64,000 nucleotides of DNA from Pieris napi (taxonomy: Eukaryota; Arthropoda; Insecta; Lepidoptera; Pieridae), in assembly GCF_905475465.1 (NCBI RefSeq), contig NC_062245.1:1612001-1676000 (forward strand), written 5' to 3'. The stretch's first letter is position 1. The number at the start of each line of letters is the position of its first letter. A program made the translations under genes and the position numbers. Under the pieces are notes generated by a model, which was not told where the DNA came from, did no database searches, and saw only the letters and a list, made by a program, of their open reading frames with translations. Of the stretch, positions 50,301-61,120 are shown piece after piece.

Positions 50301-53300
50301 GAGGAGTTTAATTACAAACACCGTGACACGAGACTTTTATATACTAGATAAATATTACATATATTACAACTTAACAATAACGATATTCTGGTTTGTCCCT
50401 GTTTTTATTTTAGAGCTCTAGATGACCAAATCATATGGAGAAAGAAACGCGATGTAAGAAATGAGATGTACTGGACAAATTATCAAACATTGGAAGATAT
50501 TTATAACTGGTTTTACTATTTAGCTGAAACACATAGTAATATAGTGTCAATAATTCATGCTGGAACTTCATATGAAGGTAAGAAAATGTTCTTTATTGTA
50601 CTACTGACAACTTCTGTTTTTCCACGAATTAAATAAATATCAACTTCGTTCAAATACGTTGCTTACTTGAACAATCAATAATTTAAACATATTTAACTGA
50701 TTATTGATATACCGAGTAGCTTAGCGGTTAATGTACTTGAGATATGTGGTTTGCAGCCTGCGGCACAAGATGCTTAGCCTATGGATAGCAACAAATGAAA
50801 GATCATACAAGCATTTAATAAAGACTATTCTGTAAAAGTATAAGTAATACTTTTAAAAAATGAAGTTTGATTCACGGAAAAATATTTGGTATAAAAGTAA
50901 AAGGAAAAAATCATTTAATCGTATAGGTAACTTAATGTACACTTAGAACTCGTCAGTAAAGAAATACACATACATATCTTCTTCACCTTCTAATTTTACA
51001 TTTACTGCCAGCGATTTGGCATTCTGATAAACAATAAACTACAAGCTCCCTCCTTATCAGAATGCCAAATCGTAAAATGACTGCGCGATTTGAGCGCGAC
51101 CGCCGCTGTTTGAGTTCGGAAAGTGAGTAACAGAATCGCAAGGCTGTTCTCAAATATCTGGTAGGTCTCATTGATCCCTTTTGACACTGAAATTTCAGGT
51201 AGAAACATCACGGGTGTCAAAATATCCAGGAGATCCGGTAGAAAGATATTTATGATAGAAGGAGGGCAGATCGGCGCGGATTGGCTCTCTCCAACCGTCG
51301 TTACGTACCTGGTTGACCAGCTCGTTAAGGGTGAAGACCCCGAAGCGTTGGCAGCTTCGCAGGACTTCGAATGGCATATTTTTCCAATGGTGAACCCTGA
51401 TGGACATGAATACACCAATGATGCTGTGAGTAATATAAAAAAGTTCGTCGTTCGTTTGTTCGTTCGTTCATTCATTTATTCGTTCATTAGTTCGTTCGTT
51501 CGGTCGTTCGTCATTGTTTATTATAATTGTTTTTTTCAACCTTTTACTGCTTCTGATAGTGGATTGAGTGACTTATAAAGTGTAATACGTATATACTATA
51601 CGTGTATGTATAATTAATACATTCTTCTGTGTACTTGAAACCTAAAGCTAAGATAATTTTTAAAGAACATTCCTCAATATGATTATAGAATCTTAATTTT
51701 TGATATAACTTATAAAAAAATTGCAGATAATATAATAAAATATGATTAATTTGTTGTCATTCACTATTAACACCACACAAAAAAAGAATACACAGAAACA
51801 ACAACAATGAATGAAGTATAGTAATTTAATTTAACAAACAAATCTATAATTTATTGACAGTCAACGCCAAAAGGGAGTTCAGGGCGCCAACTGTGTTGGC
51901 ACTTGTAATTGACGGAGACAGGCTTTTAAATAGTTTCGCTTCCTCAAACGTCGTCATACTGTTGCCGTTATTTTGGCAAAGAAATAATTCAAGTAAACTG
52001 AATATTATAATCGAATTGAAGTTACTCAGTACCCCTGCCCTATATTAAAATACGTCAGACTCAATAGAGATCAAAGTAAAACATTCATTAATATTGCAGG
52101 TCCGGCTTTGGGCGAAGAATCGACGACCTACGGGCTCCGCAGTTGGTGTTGATCTTACAAAGAACTGGAACTCGCAGTGGGGAGGTGAATAATTTATGAA
52201 AATTTAACTTAATAAAGTTCAAATAGGTTATATTGTCTACTATTAAAATAATCTCTAAAGATAGAGTATATTGGGATGCTGATTACATCAGCAGATTTCA
52301 TTTTGATGGGAGAGGACATTGGCGTGCAGGCTACTGCAGGCTTCAACTGATTCCTTTTCCATTCGAGTGCTTGGACGCGATGGCATGATTTAATTATTAA
52401 ATATCATAGTGTGTTTCTGAATGCAACAGTGACTGATATTGAAATAAATTTCGAAATTTTTTGGGATTTCATTCAAAAATATAAAAATCAAAATACTTTT
52501 AATTAAATCAAATGCTACATTAGGTTTTCTTTATATTAAAAACGTTTAAATTAAATATATAAAATGAAATAAATCAGCCTCCTGTGCCTGACACATGCCG
52601 TCGACTTTTTGGGTCTATTAAAAGCCGTTTTCCTCACGATGTTTCCTTCACCATTCAAGCGAATTTTAAATGCGCGCATAGCAAGAAAGTCCATCGGTGC
52701 TTAGCCGGGGATCGAAACTACGACATCAGGGATGATATTTGGATGCTGAAGCCACTAGGCCAACACTGATCAAAATGGAATACTTGATAGTAGATATAAA
52801 AAATCTATTTAATTTATGTCCTGAGTTTGTGCTCACAGCTTGCTTCACTAATAGTTTTATCTGTATCATTATTTTTTTAAGTTTTTTGATACAACATATT
52901 ATATATTATTAAGAGTAACTATAGTGTGTGTTTACTACTTTTTTGTGTTAGTGGAGTTTTATGTGTGTGCGTTATAAATAAAACTCCACAATCGACAATG
53001 AAGTCTCGCTGTTCTTCTGATCTTAAATATTTTCGTTTCAGTAACTGGCGGCAGTTTCAGACCAGCAGACCAAAATTATGTGGGTCTAGGACCATTTTCC
53101 GAGCCTGAAACTAGAGCGATGTCTAGATACATTGAAGGGATATCTCGAAATCTCATAGCTTTGTTATCATTTAGAGGCTTTGGACAAAGATTCGTAATTC
53201 CAGCTTATCCTGTCTCAAATCACGAAATAATGGTACGAAATGTTTAATTTGTTTGTTAATATAAATATATGAATAATTAATTAAAAGTTCACAGTCACGC

Positions 53301-54504
53301 GTACGTATTTTAAATGTATAACTTTGGTGCATTTTCAACGCAGCTTAAAAACTTCAGAATTAACATATTTTGAAAATGAATATCATATAAATTACAAATC
53401 CTGTAACCGCCCAATGACAAACACATTTCTGGACTTGGTCAATCAACCAATATTACGAAATAATTTAAAAAAATGCTGTAACTTAAACCAATGATTATAA
53501 AACTATATACATCACTGTGAAGATGTTAGCATTCATTATATGTTAGGTTGTTGAACTTTATGTTTTTTAGATAAAGATTGGTAGACGAGCGATGGGAGCT
53601 CTCGCTGTTCGATACGACACGCAATACAGAGTTGGCACATCTAGAGATGTATTTGGTAATTTTTTTAATTATTTTACTTTTTTTTTAATTTGTCGCTACG
53701 CTAAAAACTAGGTTAGAGAACGAAACAAAGATTCAACATTGATTGACCACAACTAATGAATTAGTTAGTGATGTCGTTGATCGTTGGAAGATGTGATAGG
53801 ATGCTACTTGTGTGGACACATTTGCCCCGTCTTGCCTCCCTCGGACAAGCAAAAAAGGTGGGACTGTCGCAGAGCAGGTGGAAAATTATGAACGGAATAA
53901 GTATGTCCTCCAACTTTGAATATGTTCCCTTTGGAGTAGAGACTCATGGGCCGGGGGCTTCAAATGCACAGGCACTAATTAAAGATTTAAGTTGGAGCCT
54001 GTTAGTAGTTGACTCCAAAGCTGGTGCTTTCCTAGCTCAACGAATAAATATCGCAATACAGCGAGGAAATGCTGCCAGCTTTAAAGGTACACTGCCACAG
54101 AGATCAAACTTTTTAAATTTGTTAATTATTTTTACTACGTAATACGACTACTAAATAATACTGTTTGTTTGATTGTTATATTGTGAAATATAAATCAAGA
54201 TTTGATTAGGTATAGGAATGTTTTATATCTAGCGTAGTTTGTGTGCCCCGCCATACCATATTGAAAATTCACTTAGTTAATATTTTTTTGTAATACGTGT
54301 CTTTCAACAGATGGCGCCACCGGTGTAATTGGTGATTGGGTTAAATTCCGCTTTAATCCACCAATTGTAGCGACATATGCACTACGTGACAATGGTGCTT
54401 GGGGTTATCTTCTACCAGTTGGACAAGTGCAGCCAACTTGTGAAGAGACGTATGATTCTGTTATGTCTATTATTCGAGAGGCGAAGTTAGCTAAAGTTTT
54501 GTAG
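47373..54504 (+). CDS. M14A carboxypeptidase-like pseudoenzyme, gene 3 of cluster
   Basis: Seven exons: 47373-47656, 50414-50577, 51199-51425, 52100-52184, 53042-53232, 53571-53655, 54311-54504, giving 409 aa with no stop or frameshift; all introns GT-AG. Signal peptide 1-16, propeptide to about 107, a basic RKKRD site at 104-108, then the carboxypeptidase fold. Every catalytic position is changed: His69 is I174, Arg71 is A176, Glu72 is D177 (GGQIGADW), Arg127 is A230, Asn144/Arg145 are T245/K246, His196 is R298, Tyr248 is D346 and Glu270 is A369 (TYALRD). Structural motifs remain: NPDGHEY, RLWAKNRRP, VGVDL, FSEPETRA, YLLPVGQ. It cannot bind catalytic zinc in the usual way. The open frame and exact splice sites argue for retained function (binding, inhibition, scaffolding; inference) rather than decay. 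Unlike its neighbours it has no hydrophobic C-terminal tail. Introns carry SINE, LINE-tail and MITE insertions. Confidence 0.88.
47673..48052 (+). repeat. dispersed repeat of the ACTAGC-start type (gene 3 intron 1)
   Basis: Starts ACTAGCAGACCGGCCAAGC and ends ACGTGACACGTAATTTATATATATTAAGATT, about 18 bases after gene 3 exon 1. Confidence 0.5.
48055..48140 (+). mobile_element. family R tail fragment (gene 3 intron 1)
   Basis: The plus frame reads GENAASIKGTLP, the end of the family R peptide, with little else preserved. Confidence 0.45.
49267..49534. mobile_element. MITE with CAGGGTGTCCCAAAAGT ends (gene 3 intron 1)
   Basis: Inverted ends of about 26 bases (CAGGGNGTCCCAAAAGTNGACGTC) flanked by TA on both sides (49265-49266, 49535-49536), as for Tc1/mariner-type MITEs. 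Confidence 0.7.
49864..50350 (+). repeat. dispersed repeat family B, copy 2 (gene 3 intron 1)
   Basis: Begins AACAAGCTGCCCCCGCGAAC and continues as in 1836-2222. It lies just upstream of gene 3 exon 2. Confidence 0.65.
50897..51008 (-). mobile_element. LINE 3' UTR copy (gene 3 intron 2)
   Basis: Inverted TAATGTACACTTAGAACTCGTCA and AATTTTACATTTACTGCCAG text of the UTR at 5800-5975, abutting the MITE at 51010. Confidence 0.5.
51010..51150. mobile_element. MITE family C, truncated copy in gene 3 intron 2
   Basis: Matches the middle and right end of 34168-34346 and ends 48 bases before the acceptor of gene 3 exon 3. The left end is replaced by the adjoining LINE tail (50897-51008). Confidence 0.6.
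51443..51510. repeat. imperfect (GTTC)n microsatellite (gene 3 intron 3)
   Basis: About 16 GTTC/ATTC/GTCG units starting 18 bases after the exon 3 donor. It lengthens the apparent ORFs on both strands into low-complexity peptide. Confidence 0.8.
52574..52771 (-). mobile_element. tRNA-derived SINE, family 1 (gene 3 intron 4)
   Basis: Reverse-strand copy with AGTGTTGGCCTAGTGGCTTCA, the B-box region and the GTCGACGGCATGTGTCAGGCAC body. It accounts for the ORF at 52584-52769. Confidence 0.65.
53768..54142 (+). pseudogene. family R fragment in gene 3 intron 6 (124 aa open)
   Basis: The plus frame includes NFEYVPFGVETHGPGASNAQ and IQRGNAASFKGTLPQ. It is close to the minus-strand copy at 59199-59440. 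It lies wholly between gene 3 exons 6 and 7 and is not part of the carboxypeptidase. Confidence 0.5.
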
Positions 54505-54510
54505 AATAAA
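54505..54510 (+). promoter_or_regulatory. polyadenylation signal abutting gene 3 stop codon
   Basis: AATAAA begins immediately after the TAG stop, again implying a very short 3' UTR. Confidence 0.55.
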
Positions 54511-55650
54511 GATAACAAGTGAACAGGTTGTTTCATTTATAGCTGATTTTAGCTTATTAAATTCAAAGACACATCTTACCTTACCGCATGAGAAGAAGTA
54601 CTGTCTCATGTTGAAGCGCATTAAGAATAAATTAACACTGTTTTTATACAACAAAAAGCTAGAAACCCAACGGGAGTTACAGCTTGACTACGTTGTTAAA
54701 GTTTTTCTGGGAATTATTAGTAAGTAATGTTCTATAAGATCTCGGTTTACTTGTACCAAACGGATATTTGAAACGAAGGCTATTTGTAGTACCTAGGGGC
54801 AGAACGAATTTGGAGCATAACGCCCCCTTAACAAAGAGGTCGCGAGTGCTTAACACGGTCTTTGTAACGATCGATTTTTTTATATGTTTTCAGATCGAAT
54901 TCGCTAAATAGGGTATATATAAGTAAATATATAAATAAATCTTTTAAGACAGAAGAAGTTACTGACTATATCATAAATGATTCTCAACGTTGATGTCATT
55001 GAAACCTGGGCGAAGTAGATTTTTATTAATATGTCTGAAGTTAACACTTAAACTAACTAACGATTCAACAATGTAGGAAACATTGTATGCAAATTGATGT
55101 CATTGGCTTAAAAGCGATATGACAAATTCAAAGAAGGTTCACGTACTTGTCTATTGATAAATAATCAAGACAACAGACACAAAATTAAAAAAAAGTTAGT
55201 TGTTTGTTTCAGAAGTAAATAAGTTCTCTACTATAAATTATAAAATTGAATGTAAAGTCATCCCTCATACAACACGGTTGATTGGTTCCGCGTTATAGGA
55301 AACACATTGTTGAAGTATTCTCGCGCTTGTAAGATATGCGTTTGAACGAGACATGTGCGTACAAATCATAATAAATGTCAGTGACATACAGAAATATAAC
55401 GTGTGCAGTCCCCGCGTTACATGGAAAATACCCGTGTTATACGAGGGACTGAAATCGCGTAATTTTAAAATGCGTTATAGGAGTACCGTGTTATAAGGAT
55501 GTTTACTGTACTAGTGAAGTACATACTAGAAACAATACAAAACGTAAATTGTTGTTAAAAATACTAAATAAATACTTATAGTAAAATTAAATATGTCTTC
55601 TTTTTATCTTCCTTAACTCATGTCTAGATTACTACGCCGTCAATTATATA
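54511..55650. other. gap between genes 3 and 4
   Basis: No gene. An inverted pair, CCCTCATACAACACGG (about 55262) against CCGTGTTATACGAGGG (about 55431), suggests another short MITE-like element upstream of gene 4. Confidence 0.4.
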
Positions 55651-55759
55651 GATAACCGGTATTAATTTCATTAGTTTTATCTTAAACTTACTCAATTTAC
55701 AATTAGATTATTAATACCGATAAACAGTTACACTAAGGTTTTTATCAATAACATTCAGT
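55651..55759 (+). promoter_or_regulatory. gene 4 promoter region with GATA motifs and TCAGT initiator
   Basis: TCAGT at 55755-55759 is 27 bases before the gene 4 ATG. GATAA/TTATC motifs occur at 55651-55655, 55677-55681, 55719-55723 and 55742-55746. GATA factors commonly drive insect midgut genes, which fits a digestive carboxypeptidase, but such motifs are frequent by chance in AT-rich DNA. Confidence 0.4.
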
Positions 55760-55785
55760 TTGTCCGTGACTGGATTAATATCAAT

Positions 55786-58700
55786 ATGATCAGGAATATT
55801 GTGTTTTTTCTGACATTTACTTTAATAAGTGCAAAATTCAAGTTTGATAACTATACATTGTATAAAATATTACCTGAAAATGCAAACGATATTCAAGTAC
55901 TTCGTAATATACAAGAAAATGATCAAAGATATGATTTCTGGACAAACCCGGCTCCCATTTTAGACTTTGTGAATGTAATGTCTAGTCCAGAACATAAGAA
56001 TGATCTGGAGGTAATTCTTAATGACAATGGAATTAAATTTACTGTATCGATGTCCAACGTACAAGAGTAAGTTATATTTTTAATAATTAGTAATGATAAA
56101 TATTAAAATGGTATGGTACAACTTGTATAATCCAGAGATTTCCAGTTTGTTTTCTGGCAAAACAATAATTTGCGGGAAGACCGCAATTTGATCGTCAACT
56201 AGCATAATCAAGCAAAAACAAGCTGCAGAAGTATGTCTGTTCTATTACTACTAAGGGGGTTAAGGGCTTCGAAAAGTAACCATTACAAGCAAGATACTTT
56301 GATATTAAATAATGTAGAACAAATTATTACAGAGCTATTAATAAGGAGAATCTAGGAATGTATACCAGCAGAAATCTTAGGTCAATGAGATGGGATAGTT
56401 ACTATACACTGGATCAAATCAATAATTGGTTAGACGATTTAGTTGCAAGATATTCTGACGTAGCTTCAATCATAGTTGGAGGCAGAACCTACGAAGGCAG
56501 ACAAATAAGAGGAGTCAAAATATCTCACGGTAGTGGAAAGAGAGCGATTTTCATTGAAAGCGGTATACATGCAAGAGAATGGATCACAATAGCAACAACG
56601 AACTACATAATTGATCGATTACTAAGAAGTAACAATGAAGATATTAAAGCGATTGCTAGAGAATTTGATTGGTACATCTTCCCCGTAACAAATCCAGACG
56701 GGTATGTCTGGAGCCACGATGAGGTAATAAATGTTTTAAATGTAAATAATTAACTGAAATACTTTTCTAAACTGAAGTTTTTTTTTTAGTTCAGAATGTG
56801 GCGAAAAAACAGAAGACCAATTCGTTCAGAATTTGGTGTGGATTTAAACAGAAACTGGAATAGCAATTGGTTCCGTAAGATTATAAATATTAATAAACTC
56901 ATATGTATTAATAACAATAAAGACTTTATTCATCCACATATTATTGAAATACGTTTAACAAAAATAGATATAAATAATTTTTTACTAACTTCTCAAACTT
57001 CTTCCACCATATTTTATTTCATTAAAACTTATACGTATTACTCACCCTATATTAATACTTAAGAAATTTATGGATTTTATAATAATTATATTGACTTTTG
57101 ATGATATAGTTCTATATTTTTCTAGCCTTACTACTAAGAAATCATTGAATTTTTTAATTAAATCGTGATCATCTGTCGTTGCAGTTCACGGATCCAGTAT
57201 GGATCCATCTACCGACATATATGCCGGCAATGGTCCATTTTCTGAGGTGGAAACAAGAACCTTATCAGAATATATACGATCTCTTAGTGGGCAGATTGAT
57301 TTGTATCTATCAATGCATTCTTATAGTCAGCTGTTACTATTGCCATTCGGAAATTCTACGCAGGGTTATGCAAATTATAATGATGCCGTACGTATATATT
57401 AAGTTATTCTTAAAATTGAATATAATATGGCGATTTAAATAGTATCGAAAAGTGACTTTTCAGTTCTTTTTGTCCTTAATAATAATAATAATTTATTTAT
57501 TGCAAGAATATGGTACAATGTTAAGGTGGTACAATCGTAAATCGTTCGCATATTCTACCACACAAAATGGCGCTCAAATTTGTCTTAAAGAATTTCACAT
57601 TATTAGTCAAAGTCAATTCTTATATTATCTGTATGGTACATATCATACTTTATTAAATTTATATCAATTACAGTGTCTCACCTAAAAATACACACTCTTT
57701 CATTATGTCTAGTTTATTGCTTTTATATTGTAAGTCTATTTGTGTTTTAGAGTTATATGTCTGAAAATGGATTATATTAGTTTTGGTCATGTTTATTTGT
57801 AGATTATTTGATCCTTTCCACAACCTTGATTTCAGAACTGGCTGTGCTGGCTGAGCTGGATCAGTAGATGCCAACTTATAGTATATTTTAGACGCTTATG
57901 AGTACAGAAATACCTAAATGAATAAATATATTTTGAGTTGGTCTTTGATAGATATCTTAGTTTAGCTCGCCAATATTAGATTAGCAAAATTTTATCAAAA
58001 TATGTGACAATACTTAATGTCTTTTTTGTTCTCTTTTCTTTCAGATGAATATAGGAAGAAGAGCTATGGGCGCCTTGTCAGTCAGATATGGAACTCAGTA
58101 CGTAACAGGAAACATCGCTGAGGCCATATGTAAGTAAAAATTATTTAACTACACGTGACCCAATCACAGTCATGTCACCTACTCAAGTAGTTAATATAAA
58201 TAAAATAAAGAAAAGGCATTCAAATAAAAAATATTGTCTAAGGATAGTTTAAGGCAATGAAATATTTTTTTATTAAATTATCACTATTTTGTATGAATAC
58301 GAAGAAGTGAATCCGCGGACGCATAGGCCAATGAGTGAAAGAGAGATAGATGCGGCGCAAGCGTACAGTGAGCGTAACGGGACAATGAGTCATGCTTATT
58401 AGACGTTGTCATGTCAAAAATTACTGCTTGCTAATTAACTTGAAATGATGTATATATGTGATACTATATTATACTCTTTTACTTATCGTAATAATGGATT
58501 TAGGTACCATACTATCACAACCATGATATACTTTGTCATCTATTATAAGCAAATTTTAATACTTTTATTATATACAATATAAATAAATTTTTGCTACGTA
58601 TAAACAAGCGTCTTTTAAAAATAGAATAAAAAACAAATTTACAATCTACTAACGAAATAGAATAAACTCCAATAGTAATTTTCACTGATTTACTGAAGCA

Positions 58701-59000
58701 AAGCATTAAATAGAATTTGTTTTAGATCTTGCTACTGGTGGAAGCATCGACTGGGTCAAAGAAGCTCTGAATATTCCTCTTGTATATTGCTATGAGTTCC
58801 GTGACAAAGGACAATATGGCTTCCTCCTCCCAGCTGATCAAATCATTCCCAACAGCGAAGAAGTACTGGACTCTATAGTAGACCTTATTTTCCAAGCTAA
58901 GCGATTCGGATACATGAACAGTGCTAACAGTGCTAATAATGTCAAAATTTCTACCTTAAGTCTGCTTAGTGTACTTGCAATTATTTTGTATACGTACTAA
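55786..59000 (+). CDS. M14A zinc carboxypeptidase, gene 4 of cluster, CPA-like and active-site intact
   Basis: Six exons: 55786-56066, 56333-56723, 56790-56874, 57185-57387, 58045-58129, 58726-59000, giving 439 aa; all introns GT-AG. Signal peptide 1-16, propeptide to about 110, peptidase domain about 113-410. Complete catalytic set: H173, R175, E176 (GIHAREW), R229, N244/R245 (DLNRN), H297 (LSMHSYSQ), Y349, E372 (CYEFRD). The pocket motif GGSIDW has Ile at position 255 (I356) and D357, as in CPA-type enzymes that prefer hydrophobic or aromatic C-terminal residues. The tail after the domain has an Asn/Ser/Ala-rich segment and a hydrophobic end (426-439), resembling a GPI-anchor signal. The final exon is fused as in gene 3, whereas genes 1 and 2 have an extra intron there, so 3 and 4 look like a sister pair. 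The shortest introns of the cluster are here. A candidate initiator and four GATA motifs lie just upstream. Confidence 0.92.
58335..58400 (+). mobile_element. LINE-tail fragment (gene 4 intron 5)
   Basis: AGATAGATGCGGCGCAAGCGTACAGTGAGCGTAACGGGACAATGAG is the inverse of 16530-16590. Confidence 0.45.
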
Positions 59001-59058
59001 ATATAAATATAATCTAAAGTAAGAGGTCTTTTCATACTAATGATCTATATTTAACTTT

Positions 59059-59064
59059 AATAAA
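59059..59064 (+). promoter_or_regulatory. polyadenylation signal of gene 4
   Basis: AATAAA 59 bases after the gene 4 stop, the first canonical signal downstream. Confidence 0.5.
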
Positions 59065-59198
59065 AAAATATATATTTTTATTAATTACCTATGTAATTAA
59101 TATTTTTTTAATTATTTAAATTATTTTTATTGACACAAATACAGTATTTACAATTTTCTTAACCTATAAAGTAATCATAAAAATAAATAAAATGAAAA

Positions 59199-59440
59199 TC
59201 AAAACAAATTTAAAAAGTTTGGTCCCTGTGGCAGTGTACCTTTAACGCTGGCAGCATTTCCTCGCTGTATTGCGATACTTATTCGTTGAGCCTGGAAAGT
59301 GCCAGCTCTGGGGTCACCGGTACTATCTACTAGGCGCCAACTTAAATCTTTAATAAGCGCCTGTGCACTTGAACCCCACGGCCCAAGAGTCTCTACTCCA
59401 AAGGGAACAAAATCGAAGTTGGAGGAAAGACTATTATATG
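59199..59440 (-). pseudogene. family R fragment downstream of gene 4
   Basis: The minus frame includes FVPFGVETLGPWGSSAQALI, STGDPRAGTFQAQRISIAIQ and GNAASVKGTLPQ, the best preserved copy of this tail in the window. Confidence 0.5.
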
Positions 59441-60584
59441 TATTCTTATTATTGTAATTAATAAAATATATATTTTTAAATATTTTACAAATTATTATAT
59501 AGAACAAAATTCTCGATAATTATTTTAAATAAATCACGATTTCGTCGCCGTCTTGGACTTTTTCGCTTAGAAATATATTTTGCAATTAATTTTTATCTAT
59601 ATCTATATATATATAGGTAGATAAAATGAATTTGCTATTTCGCAAACAGTGGTCAGGCCATTTAATTTATCATGGGTGAACTGCATCTTATGTTATATAT
59701 TCACGTAAAATTGTATGACCTTTAGTGAATTAAGTCGGTTTATTAGATCAGTTGAAATTCCGTTTTTAGATTCGGATTTAATGTTTGGTGAACTTATTAA
59801 AATCTCAAAACGTTAACTTAAAATTAACTATCCTAAATGCGACGGTAAAAACCTTGGCAATTATGATTTATTTTGAGATTAAACGAACACAAAATAAAAT
59901 TAATATTTGTCTGAAAATTTAATTTATAAAGACCTGAAAATAAACATCATCAAACAAATTATGAATCAAAAATTATTTGTGACATGAAATATAGCCACTT
60001 TCTTATCTTAGTTTAAAAATATTACCTATAAGCAAGCTAAGCAAAACTGTGAAGGTTAATATAATAAAATTTTACATTAAAGAAATATTTTATTCTTTTT
60101 ATTTTATCGTGAATAGTGTCATAGGGTGATATGAAGTCAAATTCGAAACGATTTTGATACATCATACACGGAAGCCCTAAAAGCGCTAATTTTCGGCTGT
60201 GAACATGTGCCATTTTTCTATCCTTATATTTTAAGAGGTCGTTACAAAGATATAATATGGTCATAAACTTCTAACGAAGAAAATATTTCCGGTTAGAAGC
60301 ACAGATGTTGATTAATCTAAAAACAATATTATGCAGTGTATATACAAATGTAACCTTCTAAGAAATTAGAGTAAGAAGAGTATTAGGAAGATTAAGTAAT
60401 TTTTATTTAACCGAATTCATTATTTAACCTCTCAAGATTTGTTATTTTCTGTCTCCTTCTGTCTTATTCAGTCTGATTTTATTCTGTTCTGTTCCATTTT
60501 ATATCAATCGAGCTTAAACATGTTTTTTCTCAATAATCTACAATCAAAAACACGAGTTCATCTTTGATTTTGTTCTCTTTAGAG
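59441..60584. other. intergenic, nothing recognised
   Basis: AT-rich. The minus ORF at 60037-60264 has no domain. Confidence 0.45.
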
Positions 60585-60700
60585 TTCTGGGAGTTCAAGA
60601 GCACAGGCGCTCATTAAAAATTTAAGTTGACGCCTTATAACGAGTAACAACTTTAAGCATTGCATTACAACGAACCAACTATTAACCAAACTATTTAAAT
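60585..60700 (+). mobile_element. family R scrap
   Basis: GAGCACAGGCGCTCATTAAAAATTTAAGTTG matches the AQALIKDLSW-coding part of family R; the rest is degraded. Confidence 0.4.
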
Positions 60701-60966
60701 TTATGTTAGTTTTCATTTCAGTATTTAATTTTAATAACTATATATTACTAGCTGTACCCTGCCAAGCTTTGCAGTGGCACATTGTGATTGAATGGTTGAG
60801 AAATGAGAATCAAAACAAAGAATACATTTAATATAAGTTTAATTATTTTACAAGGAACTTGTGGGAAAAAAAAAATAGATCCTTGATGCGGATTATATAC
60901 CATGCTAAAATTTCAGCTCGATCGGTGCATACTTTTGAGTTTTTGAAGCGTACACAAACCATATAT

Positions 60967-61120
60967 ATATTATCTCAACCCCAGAGTTATAATTTATTTT
61001 GCGTTTTATAAGAAAATTGACTTTTTTTAGAGACTCCCGTAGAACATTTTTTGCAGCTGATGCTCATCTTTCCCCTATTTGCGTTTGATCCACGGCTTTT
61101 TTATCATCCTGTATATATAG
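60967..61120. mobile_element. deletion derivative of the 45094-46277 element
   Basis: Has CAGAGTTATAATTTATTTTG and GAAAATTGACTTTTTTT (left-arm sense) fused to CTCCCGTAGAACA ... TTTGCGTTTGATCCACGGCTTTTT ... CCTGTATA (right-arm sense). Most of both arms and the spacer are gone. Confidence 0.55.

Noticed and set aside
56796..57062. 88-aa ORF continuing past gene 4 exon 3
   Set aside because: Its first part is exon 3; the rest is intron read-through beyond the GT donor at 56875.
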